A model generated the notes under the pieces. The model had not been told where the DNA came from. It searched no databases and saw nothing but the letters and a program-made list of their open reading frames with translations. The position numbers and the translations under genes are program-made. 46,933 nt of DNA from Flavobacterium psychrophilum (GTDB lineage Bacteria > Bacteroidota > Bacteroidia > Flavobacteriales > Flavobacteriaceae): contig CAMAWT010000019.1 of NCBI GenBank assembly GCA_945862065.1, positions 1 to 46,933 of the forward strand. Reading direction: 5' to 3'. This document shows, one piece after another, positions 17,253 to 24,330 of the stretch. Every line of letters begins with the position of its first letter. Position 1 is the first letter of the stretch.

Positions 17253-17972
17253 TTATTCTTGTTTTTTTAGTAAATATCTGATTACGGTTTCGGCAGCATA
17301 CAATCCGAAAAGGCCTGGCATATAACTGTTGGTGCCATAAAAAGATTTTTTATAATTAGTACCATCGGTTAATTTTAAGCTTGTTTCGTCTTGGATTTCG
17401 GATGAAAAAACGACTTTTAGTTTGTTGATATTTTGTGCTTTCAATCTTTTTCTGATGGCTTTGGCAAAAACACAATTGACGGTATTCGAAATATCGGCAA
17501 CTTTTACCTTTGCCGCTTCCATTTTTCCGCCTGCGCCCATGCTCGAAATGATTTTAACTCGTTGGCGTTTGGCTCCTCGAATCAAATTAATTTTTGGGGT
17601 AACGCTGTCGATGCAGTCCATTACATAGTCGAAATCTTTGGTTACAATTTCGAACGCACGATCTGGCGAAAGAAATTCTTGAACTTTGGTTAGCTGTAAC
17701 TCGGGGTTTATATCCAACAATCGATTGCCAACCACATCAATTTTTGACACCCCAACGGTGGAATGCAGCGCGGGCAATTGCCTGTTGATATTGGTAATGT
17801 CAACTACATCTCCGTCAACAATGGTGAGGCTTCCAACCCCTGCCCGAGCCAAAAATTCGGCAGCAAACGAGCCTACTCCTCCTACTCCAACGATTAAAAC
17901 ATGTGCGTTTTTAAGGTTGTTAAGTCCTTCTTCTTTAAATAATAATGCGGTGCGTTCTTGCCACTTTGTCAT
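17253..17972 (-). CDS. tcdA: tRNA threonylcarbamoyladenosine dehydratase (TcdA/CsdL)
   Basis: The 239-residue E1-like enzyme has the ATP-binding GVGGVGSFAAEFLARAGVG (from residue 29) and IVDGDVVDITNINRQ near 52. The adenylation Asp region is DYVMDCIDSVTPKI. TcdA uses ATP to close t6A37 of ANN-decoding tRNAs to the cyclic form ct6A, often with a CsdA/CsdE-type sulfur or persulfide partner. Other ThiF/MoeB-type enzymes share the motif. The length, lack of a rhodanese domain and FSSEIQDETSL-type segment favour TcdA. It sits 1 base after the TatD gene in the same operon. Confidence 0.92.
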   Translation of the reverse strand: MTKWQERTALLFKEEGLNNLKNAHVLIVGVGGVGSFAAEFLARAGVGSLTIVDGDVVDITNINRQLPALHSTVGVSKIDVVGNRLLDINPELQLTKVQEFLSPDRAFEIVTKDFDYVMDCIDSVTPKINLIRGAKRQRVKIISSMGAGGKMEAAKVKVADISNTVNCVFAKAIRKRLKAQNINKLKVVFSSEIQDETSLKLTDGTNYKKSFYGTNSYMPGLFGLYAAETVIRYLLKKQE

Positions 17973-17973
17973 T

Positions 17974-18633
17974 TTAATTTTCTATTTTGGTTTTAAAAAC
18001 CGATTCAAAATTTGTTGTAATTATTTCTTGTAAGGCATTTATTGACAAGTCTTTACAATTTGCTGCTAAGTGATAAACTTCTTCTATTGATTGCGTTGCT
18101 GTATCGGTTTCGAGAAAAAAACGATTGTTTGGCATTTGTTTCAAAACGGAGGTTAAATTAGGCATTTGAAATAAATATTTACCAAATGAAATATAAAAAC
18201 CTTGTTTCAAAAGTTGGTTTGCCAATTGGATGTTTTTTGAAAAACCATGAATGATAATGGGAACGGTTATTCGAAGTCTGTTAGTGATTTCAATCAGTTC
18301 GTCAAAAGCTGCAACGCAATGAATGATTACAGGTTTACGGAATTTTTCTGCTAGCAAAAGTTGTTGTTCAAAAACCATTGTTTGCAATTCAAAGGGCACT
18401 TCTATTCGTTTATCTAACCCACATTCGCCAATGGCTAAACAATTGATATGCAGTAAATTATCCTCAATTATCTTCAATTCTTTTTCTAAGGTATCTTGTT
18501 TTATATACCAGGGATGAATACCTATGGAATAATTTTGTATAGAAGGATTAAACTCCAACGGATATTGATTGACTAATTCTAAAGTAGTTGATTGAATGTT
18601 AGGCTGATGGGTATGTAAATTGATAAACTTCAT
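17974..18633 (-). CDS. TatD-family metal-dependent hydrolase
   Basis: The 219-residue TIM-barrel hydrolase has the N-terminal metal pair in LHTHQPN (HxH). GECGLDKR near residue 92 carries the metal Glu, PVIIHCVAAFDELIE the next His, and FLETDTATQS near 175 the catalytic Asp. TatD proteins are Mg-dependent 3'-5' exonucleases/DNases linked to DNA repair, and some are D-aminoacyl-tRNA deacylases or of unknown use. It is about 40 residues shorter than E. coli TatD, which fits the short Bacteroidota form. Its start shares one base with the DUF1684 stop (TAATG). Confidence 0.92.
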   Translation of the reverse strand: MKFINLHTHQPNIQSTTLELVNQYPLEFNPSIQNYSIGIHPWYIKQDTLEKELKIIEDNLLHINCLAIGECGLDKRIEVPFELQTMVFEQQLLLAEKFRKPVIIHCVAAFDELIEITNRLRITVPIIIHGFSKNIQLANQLLKQGFYISFGKYLFQMPNLTSVLKQMPNNRFFLETDTATQSIEEVYHLAANCKDLSINALQEIITTNFESVFKTKIEN

Positions 18634-19217
18634 TAGTCATGAAACTTTTTTACGCCTGCATTAATTTCGATATCTAAATCATTTTCAAGCGGCACAATTG
18701 GACACGAATATTTATGATTGTAGGCGCAATAGGGGTTATAGGCTTTATTGAAATCAATTTCGATGGTTTTTCCTTCGGGGATTCTTAAATCTATATACCT
18801 GCCGCCAATGTAACTTTCTTTTCCGCACGTAAGGTCAGAAAATGGTAAAAATAAATACTCTTTGTATTCGGGTTTTTTTATTAAATCAAGGTTTTGATAT
18901 ACGTTTAATGAAAGCTGTTTTCCGTCCAATTCAAAGTATAAAGTTCCATATTTTTTATATTTTGGAAGTCTGTCTGTAGTGGTTTTCATTTCAAAAACCT
19001 TGGCATTTTTTAAACGAACAAATTGAGCTGTTACTACATATTTTTGATCTATTGGATAAAAATCCAATGTTGAAAAAAGTTTTATGTCATCTGCGGTAAG
19101 TGGCGATTTTAAAGTATCAGCATACGATTCGTTTAACTTCTTTTGGAATTCTGACGATGACTCTTGTGCCCACGACAAGCAAGTAAAGAAGCAAATCAAA
19201 AAGATACTTTTTTTCAT
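18633..19217 (-). CDS. DUF1684 domain-containing exported protein
   Basis: The 194-residue protein has a signal peptide (MKKSIFLICFFTCLSWAQ). The DUF1684 signature is clear: FLPFSDLTCGKESYIGGRYI is followed by FNKAYNPYCAYNHKYSCPIVP with paired Cys residues. The function of the family is not known. It leads a minus-strand operon with TatD, TcdA and a HAD phosphatase, all joined by overlaps or gaps of 0-4 bases. That shows co-transcription rather than a shared pathway. A -7 box lies just upstream. Confidence 0.92.
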   Translation of the reverse strand: MKKSIFLICFFTCLSWAQESSSEFQKKLNESYADTLKSPLTADDIKLFSTLDFYPIDQKYVVTAQFVRLKNAKVFEMKTTTDRLPKYKKYGTLYFELDGKQLSLNVYQNLDLIKKPEYKEYLFLPFSDLTCGKESYIGGRYIDLRIPEGKTIEIDFNKAYNPYCAYNHKYSCPIVPLENDLDIEINAGVKKFHD

Positions 19218-19233
19218 AGTGGATTATTTAATG

Positions 19234-19241
19234 CAAAAATA
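19234..19241 (-). promoter_or_regulatory. -7 box (TATTTTTG) of the DUF1684-TatD-TcdA-HAD operon
   Basis: The minus-strand TATTTTTG matches TAnnTTTG, 17 bases before the ATG at 19217. Confidence 0.45.
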
Positions 19242-19324
19242 ACATAAACGTTTCAATTAAAATAAAGTTTTTTTAAGTTAAAACTATAGTAACAATACAA
19301 TCAAATTTCTATAAAATAATAACG

Positions 19325-19332
19325 TAAATTTG
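19325..19332 (+). promoter_or_regulatory. -7 box (TAAATTTG) of the MFS transporter gene
   Basis: TAAATTTG matches the Bacteroidota -7 motif exactly and lies 16 bases before the ATG at 19349. No -33 TTG is evident. Confidence 0.45.
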
Positions 19333-19348
19333 CTTCTCAATTAGACTT

Positions 19349-20563
19349 ATGATTCAAAGAGCCTTCATCAAATACATTAACAATTTTAGAGGATTTTCAA
19401 GAGAAATTTGGATACTTACCTTGGTAACTTTTATCAACAGAGCAGGAACCATGGTGCTGCCCTTTTTGTCCAAATATTTGAAAGAAGATTTGCATTTTAG
19501 TTATGCTCAAGTGGGCTGGATTATGGTGAGTTTTGGCTTAGGTTCGATGCTTGGTTCTTGGTTGGGCGGAAAACTTTCGGATAAAATTGGTTTTTACCGA
19601 ATCATGGTTTTTAGCTTGTTTGTGAGTGGTTTGGCGTTTTTTGGACTGCAATACATTACCAGTTTTGAAGGACTTTGTTTAGGAATTTTTGTGCTTATGA
19701 CCATTGCCGATATGTTTCGACCTGCCATGTTTGTTTCTATTGCAGCTTATGCAAAACCCGAAAATAGAACTCGCGCCTTGACATTAGTGCGCCTTGCCAT
19801 CAATCTTGGGTTTGGTGCCGGACCCGCTTTGGGTGGATTGATTATCATGAAAATTGGCTACCAAGGCTTGTTTTGGGCAGACGGTGCAACCTGTATTGCA
19901 GCTATTTTGGTATTTGTATTATTAGTAAAAGAAAAGAAAAAATCGAAATATATTGATAAAAAAGACCCCGACCACGTGCTTACCGCTTCGGTTTTTAAAG
20001 ATAAACCCTTTTGGATATTCTTGACAAGTTGTGTCATCATTGGTATTTTATTTTTCCAATTATTTACCACGATTCCGTTGTATCATAAAGAGCAATTTAA
20101 TTTGTCTGAATTTCAAACGGGATTATTACTCACGCTGAATGGTGTTTTGGTATTTTTTCTTGAAATGCCTATTGTGAGTTATATTGAACGTAAAAAACTG
20201 AACAAAGTAAAAGTAATAACTACAGGTTGTTTGTTTATGTCCATCAGTCTTTTTTTAATGCTCATCAACTTTTGGTCGGGTATTTTGATCATCATGATGT
20301 TGTTCATGACTTTTGCCGAAATGTTTGCCTTTCCGTTTTCGAACTCGTTTGCTATGAGTAGAGCTCCAAAAGGTCAAGAAGGTCGCTACATGGCCATTTT
20401 TACGATGAGTTTTAGTATGGCTCATATTTTAAGTGCCAAATTGGGAATGCTCATTATTGACTATTTTGGATATCAAGCCAATTGGTTGTTTATGGGAACA
20501 CTTGGTTTAATTGGGGTTTTACTCGGTTATTGGGTAATTGTGTTGGTTGGGAAAGAAAAATAA
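19349..20563 (+). CDS. MFS transporter (12-TM, DHA-type)
   Basis: The 404-residue inner-membrane protein has about 12 hydrophobic helices in two halves. They are joined by a charged loop near residues 190-210 (VKEKKKSKYIDKKDPD). The MFS loop 2-3 motif appears as GSWLGGKLSDKIGFYR near residue 68. RTRALTLVRLAINLGFGAGPALGG near 145 matches the motif C region of drug/metabolite exporters. The substrate cannot be predicted. The last 15 codons and the first 25 bases beyond the stop are duplicated about 1.07 kb downstream (21588-21662), on the far side of a toxin-antitoxin module. Confidence 0.95.
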   Translation: MIQRAFIKYINNFRGFSREIWILTLVTFINRAGTMVLPFLSKYLKEDLHFSYAQVGWIMVSFGLGSMLGSWLGGKLSDKIGFYRIMVFSLFVSGLAFFGLQYITSFEGLCLGIFVLMTIADMFRPAMFVSIAAYAKPENRTRALTLVRLAINLGFGAGPALGGLIIMKIGYQGLFWADGATCIAAILVFVLLVKEKKKSKYIDKKDPDHVLTASVFKDKPFWIFLTSCVIIGILFFQLFTTIPLYHKEQFNLSEFQTGLLLTLNGVLVFFLEMPIVSYIERKKLNKVKVITTGCLFMSISLFLMLINFWSGILIIMMLFMTFAEMFAFPFSNSFAMSRAPKGQEGRYMAIFTMSFSMAHILSAKLGMLIIDYFGYQANWLFMGTLGLIGVLLGYWVIVLVGKEK

Positions 20564-20588
20564 GCCCCCCAACCCCGAAGTGGAAGCT
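20515..20588 (+). repeat. left copy of a ~75-bp direct repeat (3' end of the MFS gene)
   Basis: This covers the last codons of the transporter plus the CCCCCCAACCCC tail. It is repeated at 21588-21662 with one extra C and two substitutions. Nothing else from the transporter gene is duplicated. Confidence 0.9.
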
Positions 20589-20658
20589 ACTCCGTATTAA
20601 TGAAAAACTAGATTAAACTTGAAATTTTATTCAAACAGTAGGTTTTAAAAAAAGTTAA

Positions 20659-20692
20659 AAACCCTGTTAGCTTTTAAACGCTAACAAGGTTT
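20659..20692. terminator. hairpin between the MFS gene and the PIN toxin
   Basis: AAACCCTGTTAGC and GCTAACAAGGTTT pair with a single mismatch around an 8-base loop. It could terminate the plus-strand transporter transcript, and it lies inside the repeat-flanked segment. Confidence 0.5.
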
Positions 20693-20800
20693 GAAAAATT
20701 AAATTATTCGTAAAAAAAACTCAAATTTTTTATAAATTTTTATTAGGATAATTTATAGTAATCTGGAATTAAAGTCATTTCATTAAATAAAAAAATGTAG

Positions 20801-20826
20801 AAAAAACGTGCTAAAAATGGCACGCT
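20801..20826 (-). terminator. terminator of the toxin-antitoxin operon
   Basis: On the minus strand GCGTGC and GCACGT pair around ATTTTTA-type loop bases and run into TTTTTC, directly after the toxin stop at 20831. Confidence 0.6.
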
Positions 20827-20830
20827 TGTT

Positions 20831-21253
20831 TTATCTTTTATTGAAAGCAAAGTCTAAGTTTTGTTTTGTATAATCTTTGAATTTTCCATCGGAAGAAACC
20901 AAAATTAATTTATCAGTAATTGCATGAGAGATTATGGAGTGATCAAACGGGTCATTATGCCCATTACTAACTTTTAATTTTGAAAGTGTTTGGGTATGGT
21001 TTTTTGCAAAAGGTAAAATTTTAATAAAAAATTCACTTTCAATTGCTTCAATTAAAGCATTTGTAGTTTTATATTTTTTTGTTTTTATTTTACCTATTCT
21101 ATATAACTGTACAAGTTCCATTACACAAATAGAACTTGTATATAATTGATTTCCATACTCATTTAAAACTTCATTAGTTTCTTTTGTTATATTGTCTAAT
21201 TCAGACAAAAGTAAAAAAGTAATTATATTTGTATCTAATAAATATCTCTTCAT
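20831..21253 (-). CDS. PIN-domain toxin (VapC-like RNase)
   Basis: The 140-residue protein has the PIN-fold acidic residues in order: Asp7 in YLLDTNIITF, Glu46 in CVMELVQL, Asp101 and Asp104 in GHNDPFDHSIISHA, and Asp122 in LVSSDGKF. These bind Mg for endoribonuclease activity. VapC toxins cleave tRNA or rRNA and are held in check by a co-expressed antitoxin. The small upstream gene ends 4 bases before this start, the expected antitoxin position. The pair lies between two copies of the MFS 3' end, which points to acquisition or rearrangement of the segment. The target RNA is unknown. Confidence 0.92.
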   Translation of the reverse strand: MKRYLLDTNIITFLLLSELDNITKETNEVLNEYGNQLYTSSICVMELVQLYRIGKIKTKKYKTTNALIEAIESEFFIKILPFAKNHTQTLSKLKVSNGHNDPFDHSIISHAITDKLILVSSDGKFKDYTKQNLDFAFNKR

Positions 21254-21257
21254 AAGA

Positions 21258-21413
21258 TTATTTCAAAACAGCTCTCATGTCTAATATTTTACCAGTTCCT
21301 TTATTTGCTAACGCAGCAGCCCAAGTTCTTGATACTTTTTTACCATCAATTATAACATAGTTAACTTCTTTTTTTGGAACGTTTAAACCCTCTTTTTTTT
21401 CTATGGTTGCCAT
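21258..21413 (-). CDS. small putative antitoxin partner of the PIN toxin
   Basis: The 51-residue protein starts MATIEKKEGLNVPKKEVNYV and ends in GTGKILDMRAVLK. It contains VIIDGKKVSRTWAAALANKG. It lies 4 bases upstream of the VapC-like gene on the same strand, so an antitoxin role is inferred from position. I see no clear ribbon-helix-helix, AbrB or Phd DNA-binding signature, and at this size it may only carry the toxin-wrapping part. The frame stays open 38 codons upstream, but that part is low-complexity and contains the likely promoter region, so ATG 21413 is preferred. Confidence 0.75.
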   Translation of the reverse strand: MATIEKKEGLNVPKKEVNYVIIDGKKVSRTWAAALANKGTGKILDMRAVLK

Positions 21414-21587
21414 TATTTCTAATTTATAGAACACAAATATACAAAAATAGTACTTAAATAAAAAAACACGTCTCTGCAAAACCACAACTTTTAGGGTAGT
21501 GGTTTGAGTTTTTTTTAGTTGGTACACGAAAGGATTCGTACACGAACGGTGGAGGATACCACGCGAAAGGATTCGCTCGGAAGCGGA
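21414..21587. other. upstream region of the antitoxin gene with an imperfect tandem repeat
   Basis: AT-rich sequence is followed by two related units at about 21524-21556 and 21557-21589. Both contain CGAAAGGATTCG and end in CGG-GGAGG. I see no supported gene. Confidence 0.5.
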
Positions 21588-21662
21588 GGTTTTACTCGGT
21601 TATTGGGTAATTGTGTTGGTTGGGAAAGAAAAATAAGCCCCCCAACCCCCGAAGGGGGAGCT
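21588..21662 (+). repeat. right copy of the MFS 3'-end direct repeat
   Basis: This is a near-perfect copy of 20515-20588 and would still encode the transporter's last 15 residues (ending GYWVIVLVGKEK and stop). It has no upstream part of the gene. It is followed by unrelated sequence. Confidence 0.9.
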
Positions 21663-21754
21663 GTTGGAACGCAAAATTACTTTAAAATTTTGCACTTTCA
21701 TTTCAGTGTATTTGCCAACTGAAATGGTTTTTTCTTGCCTAAACCTTTGTCATT

Positions 21755-21828
21755 TAGCCCCGACTGAAGAGGAAATCCTTTTTATTTTTTTTTCAAAAAC
21801 AAAAAGATTGAAACGAAAGGCGGGAACG
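21755..21828 (+). repeat. dispersed intergenic repeat related to family A ends
   Basis: It starts TAGCCCCGACTGAAGAGGAA and ends GATTGAAACGAAAGGCGGGAAC. The centre is a poly-T/poly-A rich spacer rather than the family A core. The start and the GCGGGA end match the family A layout. Confidence 0.65.
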
Positions 21829-21971
21829 TACCTTTATTGAAAATGCCTAGTGTATTGCTTCAAAAAAAATGAGTTAAAATTCGTTAAAATTCGTTAAAAA
21901 ATTGTAAATCTATTTTTTGAATTAATAAGGAGGTGTTAAGTTTGTCATCGTTAAATTTTAAAAAATCACAA

Positions 21972-22817
21972 ATGAAAAATATTTTAAAAAAATCGGCTTT
22001 AACAAATTTGATTCTTTTTTTATTGTTTGCTACTTCAATAAATGTGTTTGCACAGGATAAAAAACTGAAGTGGAACGAGAACCAGTCTAGTATATCCGTT
22101 GTTATGACATGGAACAAAGACACACCCGAGTCTGAAATGAATGACGATATAAAGGCACTTAAAGACCAAGGAGTTACTATAAAATATTCGGATGTAAAAA
22201 GAAATTCTAAAAACGAAATTACAGCCATAAAAGTATCTTTTAATGATGAAAACGGGAATAAAGGGGAGCTTCATTTAGATTATAAAAAGCCTATTTCTAC
22301 AATAGAATTTTTTAAAAATGATGATGAAATTGGTTTTGGAAAACGCGAAAATTCAAATCCATTTGAAATGGCAGATTTAGGTAGAAATGAATTGTTTAAG
22401 CAATTTCAATTTAAAAATAACGACCCAAATTCGGGTACTTTTAATTTTTCTATGCCTGAAAAAGGAGGTGTTTTTGGAAAATCTAAAATAATCATCAAAG
22501 ACCCAAACAAAAAAGAACTCATTATTGAAGACGGAAAAATTATAGAAGGTGGCGACGATTACACCGCTGAGGAGTTAGAAAAAATTAAAGAAAATAATAA
22601 AATAGAGACGACACCTTTACAGGGAATATTTGATTTGAGAGATGAAGAAGGAATGAAAGATTTTAAAAATCAGTTTCAAAATTTACTTCCAAAATCAACA
22701 TCGATTGAAGAAATAAATGAAGCCAAAGAAGAATTAATTAAAGCTAAAGAAGAATTGATAAAAGCACGAGAAGAGCTCCAAAAAACGAATGAAACTATAA
22801 AAAAAGCAAAAAAGTAA
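21972..22817 (+). CDS. secreted protein with C-terminal coiled coil, similar to BlaR1/M56 C-terminal modules
   Basis: The protein is 281 residues from ATG 21972, where a signal peptide begins (MKNILKKSALTNLILFLLFA, cut after VFAQ). Residues about 35-90 contain DTPESEMNDDIKALKDQGVT and YSDVKRNSKNEITAIKVSF. From memory, this resembles the repeated module at the C-terminus of flavobacterial M56/BlaR1-like peptidases. The middle is charged and Asn-rich. The last 40 residues form a heptad-like repeat (EELIKAK, EELIKAR, EELQKTN). An earlier in-frame ATG (21933) would place residues before the signal peptide. No peptidase motif is present, so it may be a stand-alone sensor or ligand part; the function is unknown. 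Confidence 0.82.
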   Translation: MKNILKKSALTNLILFLLFATSINVFAQDKKLKWNENQSSISVVMTWNKDTPESEMNDDIKALKDQGVTIKYSDVKRNSKNEITAIKVSFNDENGNKGELHLDYKKPISTIEFFKNDDEIGFGKRENSNPFEMADLGRNELFKQFQFKNNDPNSGTFNFSMPEKGGVFGKSKIIIKDPNKKELIIEDGKIIEGGDDYTAEELEKIKENNKIETTPLQGIFDLRDEEGMKDFKNQFQNLLPKSTSIEEINEAKEELIKAKEELIKAREELQKTNETIKKAKK

Positions 22818-22867
22818 CTAATTAAAAGGCTGATTTAGATTTTACAGTTACTTTTACAAAAAAAAAT

Positions 22868-23011
22868 ATGTACCAAATTTTAGCAAAAATAAACAAAATT
22901 GTACTTCCAAGTTTTACAAAAAGGCAACTTGATATTAGTAAAGCAAAGAAATGGCAAATGGCAATTATTGGATATAGAGCTTATGTAACCAAGCGAGCTT
23001 TGGGTAATTAG
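22868..23011 (+). CDS. 47-residue basic protein, conserved-looking small gene
   Basis: It encodes MYQILAKINKIVLPSFTKRQ, continues LDISKAKKWQMAIIGYRAYV and ends TKRALGN. The composition is basic with regular hydrophobic spacing, unlike random AT-rich translation. I recall very similar short flavobacterial proteins (ILPSFTK, then a GYRxYVTxRAL ending), some labelled SsrA-binding protein. True SmpB is about three times longer and its OB fold is absent here, so that label is doubtful. It lies 50 bases after the secreted-protein gene and just before tRNA-Arg. Confidence 0.62.
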   Translation: MYQILAKINKIVLPSFTKRQLDISKAKKWQMAIIGYRAYVTKRALGN

Positions 23012-23040
23012 ATTTTTATAAACATTTTTTACAATTCTGC

Positions 23041-23070
23041 TTGTAAAAACAAATAGTATTACTATATTTG
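23041..23070 (+). promoter_or_regulatory. promoter of tRNA-Arg
   Basis: TTG (23041-23043) and TATATTTG (23063-23070) with a 19-base spacer match the Bacteroidota consensus fully. The tRNA begins 13 bases later. Confidence 0.75.
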
Positions 23071-23083
23071 CACCCACAAAAAA

Positions 23084-23157
23084 GGCCTCGTGGCGCAACT
23101 GAATAGCGCACTTGATTACGGCTCAAGAGGTTACTGGTTTGAATCCAGTCGAGGTCA
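23084..23157 (+). tRNA. tRNA-Arg (anticodon ACG)
   Basis: The acceptor arms GGCCTCG and CGAGGTC pair with one G-U. The D arm is GCGCAACTGAATAGCGC. The anticodon arm CTTGA-TTACGGC-TCAAG gives anticodon ACG. The T arm is ACTGG-TTTGAAT-CCAGT, followed by discriminator A. The 3' CCA is not encoded. The wobble A is expected to become inosine, to read CGU/CGC/CGA. Confidence 0.96.
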
Positions 23158-23166
23158 CAAAACATT

Positions 23167-23203
23167 CCTTAAACACCAATAAAATTGGGGTTTAAGGATT
23201 TTT
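23167..23203 (+). terminator. terminator after tRNA-Arg
   Basis: CCTTAAACACC and GGGGTTTAAGG pair with one mismatch around a 9-base loop and are followed by ATTTTTTATT. Confidence 0.75.
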
Positions 23204-23211
23204 TATTAGAA

Positions 23212-23613
23212 CTATTGTCGCACAAAATACATTTTCGGTCCATCAACATACCCATTATCTAATGACATGGTATTTCCATTTAAATTATAAATCCAACGTG
23301 TATTATTGATTTGAACCACATACATTTGCGTTTCTCCTGGAGATGGATTGCCAGATAAATAATTGTATTCATACAAATACAAATGCGTACCCGCGGTATG
23401 AATTTCATTGTCGCTCGAAACGGTAACATTTCCATTCGAAGCAAAATTGTACATTATATTTTGAGCGGTATAATTAGTAGCTCCACCTCCGCCAAAAATA
23501 TTTTGTTCAACTATGGTTAATTTCCATTGTCCAAGTATTGGAGAAACCGAATCATCATTATCAGTACAACCAATAAACAATATAGAAATCAAAATTAATA
23601 AGTACTTTTTCAT
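23212..23613 (-). CDS. lipocalin-like lipoprotein
   Basis: The protein is 133 residues from ATG 23613, which gives a clean lipoprotein signal MKKYLLILISILFIGC (Cys16). The mature part starts with a short Asp-rich linker and then ILGQWKLTIVEQN. That opening, with later YNFASNGNVTVSSD and IYNLNGNTMSLDNG segments, is the layout of small Bacteroidota lipocalin-like (calycin) domains, which bind small hydrophobic compounds. Two Gly-rich stretches (FGGGGATNY) form loops. An upstream in-frame ATG (23661) adds 16 non-signal residues and was rejected. The ligand is unknown. Confidence 0.82.
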   Translation of the reverse strand: MKKYLLILISILFIGCTDNDDSVSPILGQWKLTIVEQNIFGGGGATNYTAQNIMYNFASNGNVTVSSDNEIHTAGTHLYLYEYNYLSGNPSPGETQMYVVQINNTRWIYNLNGNTMSLDNGYVDGPKMYFVRQ

Positions 23614-23719
23614 GATATTTATTTTGGTTTTAGTTTTTAAATATTCTAAATTATTTTTCAAAAATAATAAAAAAACATCATGAATTTTGATAATTTTACT
23701 ATCCTAAATAAAATTGAAA

Positions 23720-24292
23720 ATGAACGAAGATTACATTGTTGATCAAGAAATAAAAGATACTGTTTTTGAAGAAAAAGACATCAAATACAAAGACTTTGAA
23801 AACTGTACTTTTCATCATTGTGATTTCACTTCGTGCGTTTTTTTGGCTGTCACTTTCATCGATTGCAACTTTTTTGATTGTAATTTTAATGATACCAAAA
23901 TCAACTATGTTTCGTTGAGAGGCGCCTTTTTCAACAAATGTAATTTTACAAATGTAAATTTCGCCATGACAGATCAAGTTATTTATGATTTCGGATTTAA
24001 AGATTGCCTGCTGGACTATGCCAAATTTTATAAACTAAAACTCAAAAAAATGCAGTTCATCAATTGCAGCATGATTTCTGTTGACTTTATGAGCAGCGAT
24101 TTAACCGAAGCGGTTTTTGATAATTGCAACCTCAGACGCGCCGTTTTTATTGACACGATTGCCAATAAAGCAGATTTTACTACCAGTTATGATTATACAA
24201 TTGACCCCGAAAAAAACAAAATAAAAAAAGCACAATTCTCTCTTGAAGGTCTCAAAGGACTTCTTGAAAAATATGACATTGTCATCAAATAA
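23720..24292 (+). CDS. pentapeptide-repeat protein
   Basis: The 190-residue protein is made mostly of A(D/N)LXX-type pentapeptide repeats with Phe and Cys at the inward positions, for example [27 protein letters not shown] and [12 protein letters not shown] second block follows ([20 protein letters not shown] and [11 protein letters not shown]). This predicts a right-handed quadrilateral beta-helix of roughly 30 repeats. Some relatives protect DNA gyrase (Qnr, McbG), but most have no known role. There is no signal peptide, so it is cytoplasmic. A TTG two codons upstream is possible, but ATG 23720 is more likely. pepT follows 38 bases later. Confidence 0.93.
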   Translation: MNEDYIVDQEIKDTVFEEKDIKYKDFENCTFHHCDFTSCVFLAVTFIDCNFFDCNFNDTKINYVSLRGAFFNKCNFTNVNFAMTDQVIYDFGFKDCLLDYAKFYKLKLKKMQFINCSMISVDFMSSDLTEAVFDNCNLRRAVFIDTIANKADFTTSYDYTIDPEKNKIKKAQFSLEGLKGLLEKYDIVIK

Positions 24293-24306
24293 AATTATCA
24301 AATTTG

Positions 24307-24314
24307 TACATTTG
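24307..24314 (+). promoter_or_regulatory. -7 box (TACATTTG) upstream of pepT
   Basis: This is an exact TAnnTTTG match 16 bases before the pepT ATG. The nearest upstream TTG is 25 bases away, slightly too far. Confidence 0.35.
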
Positions 24315-24330
24315 TAAAAAAATAATAATC

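Noticed and set aside
17974..18633. TatD HxH motif preceded by Asn instead of the common Asp, considered as a sign of inactivity
   Set aside because: The metal-binding HxH, Glu, His and late Asp are all present, so the substitution alone is weak evidence for loss of function.
20515..21662. Repeat-flanked TA segment considered as an insertion sequence
   Set aside because: There is no transposase and there are no terminal inverted repeats; only direct repeats of host gene sequence are seen.
21519..21722. 67-codon plus-strand frame over the right MFS repeat
   Set aside because: It is a frame-shifted reading of the tandem repeat and the duplicated MFS tail; the peptide has no protein-like pattern.
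22880..23098. 72-codon minus-strand frame over the 47-residue gene and tRNA-Arg
   Set aside because: It is antisense to the tRNA promoter and to a more convincing small gene.
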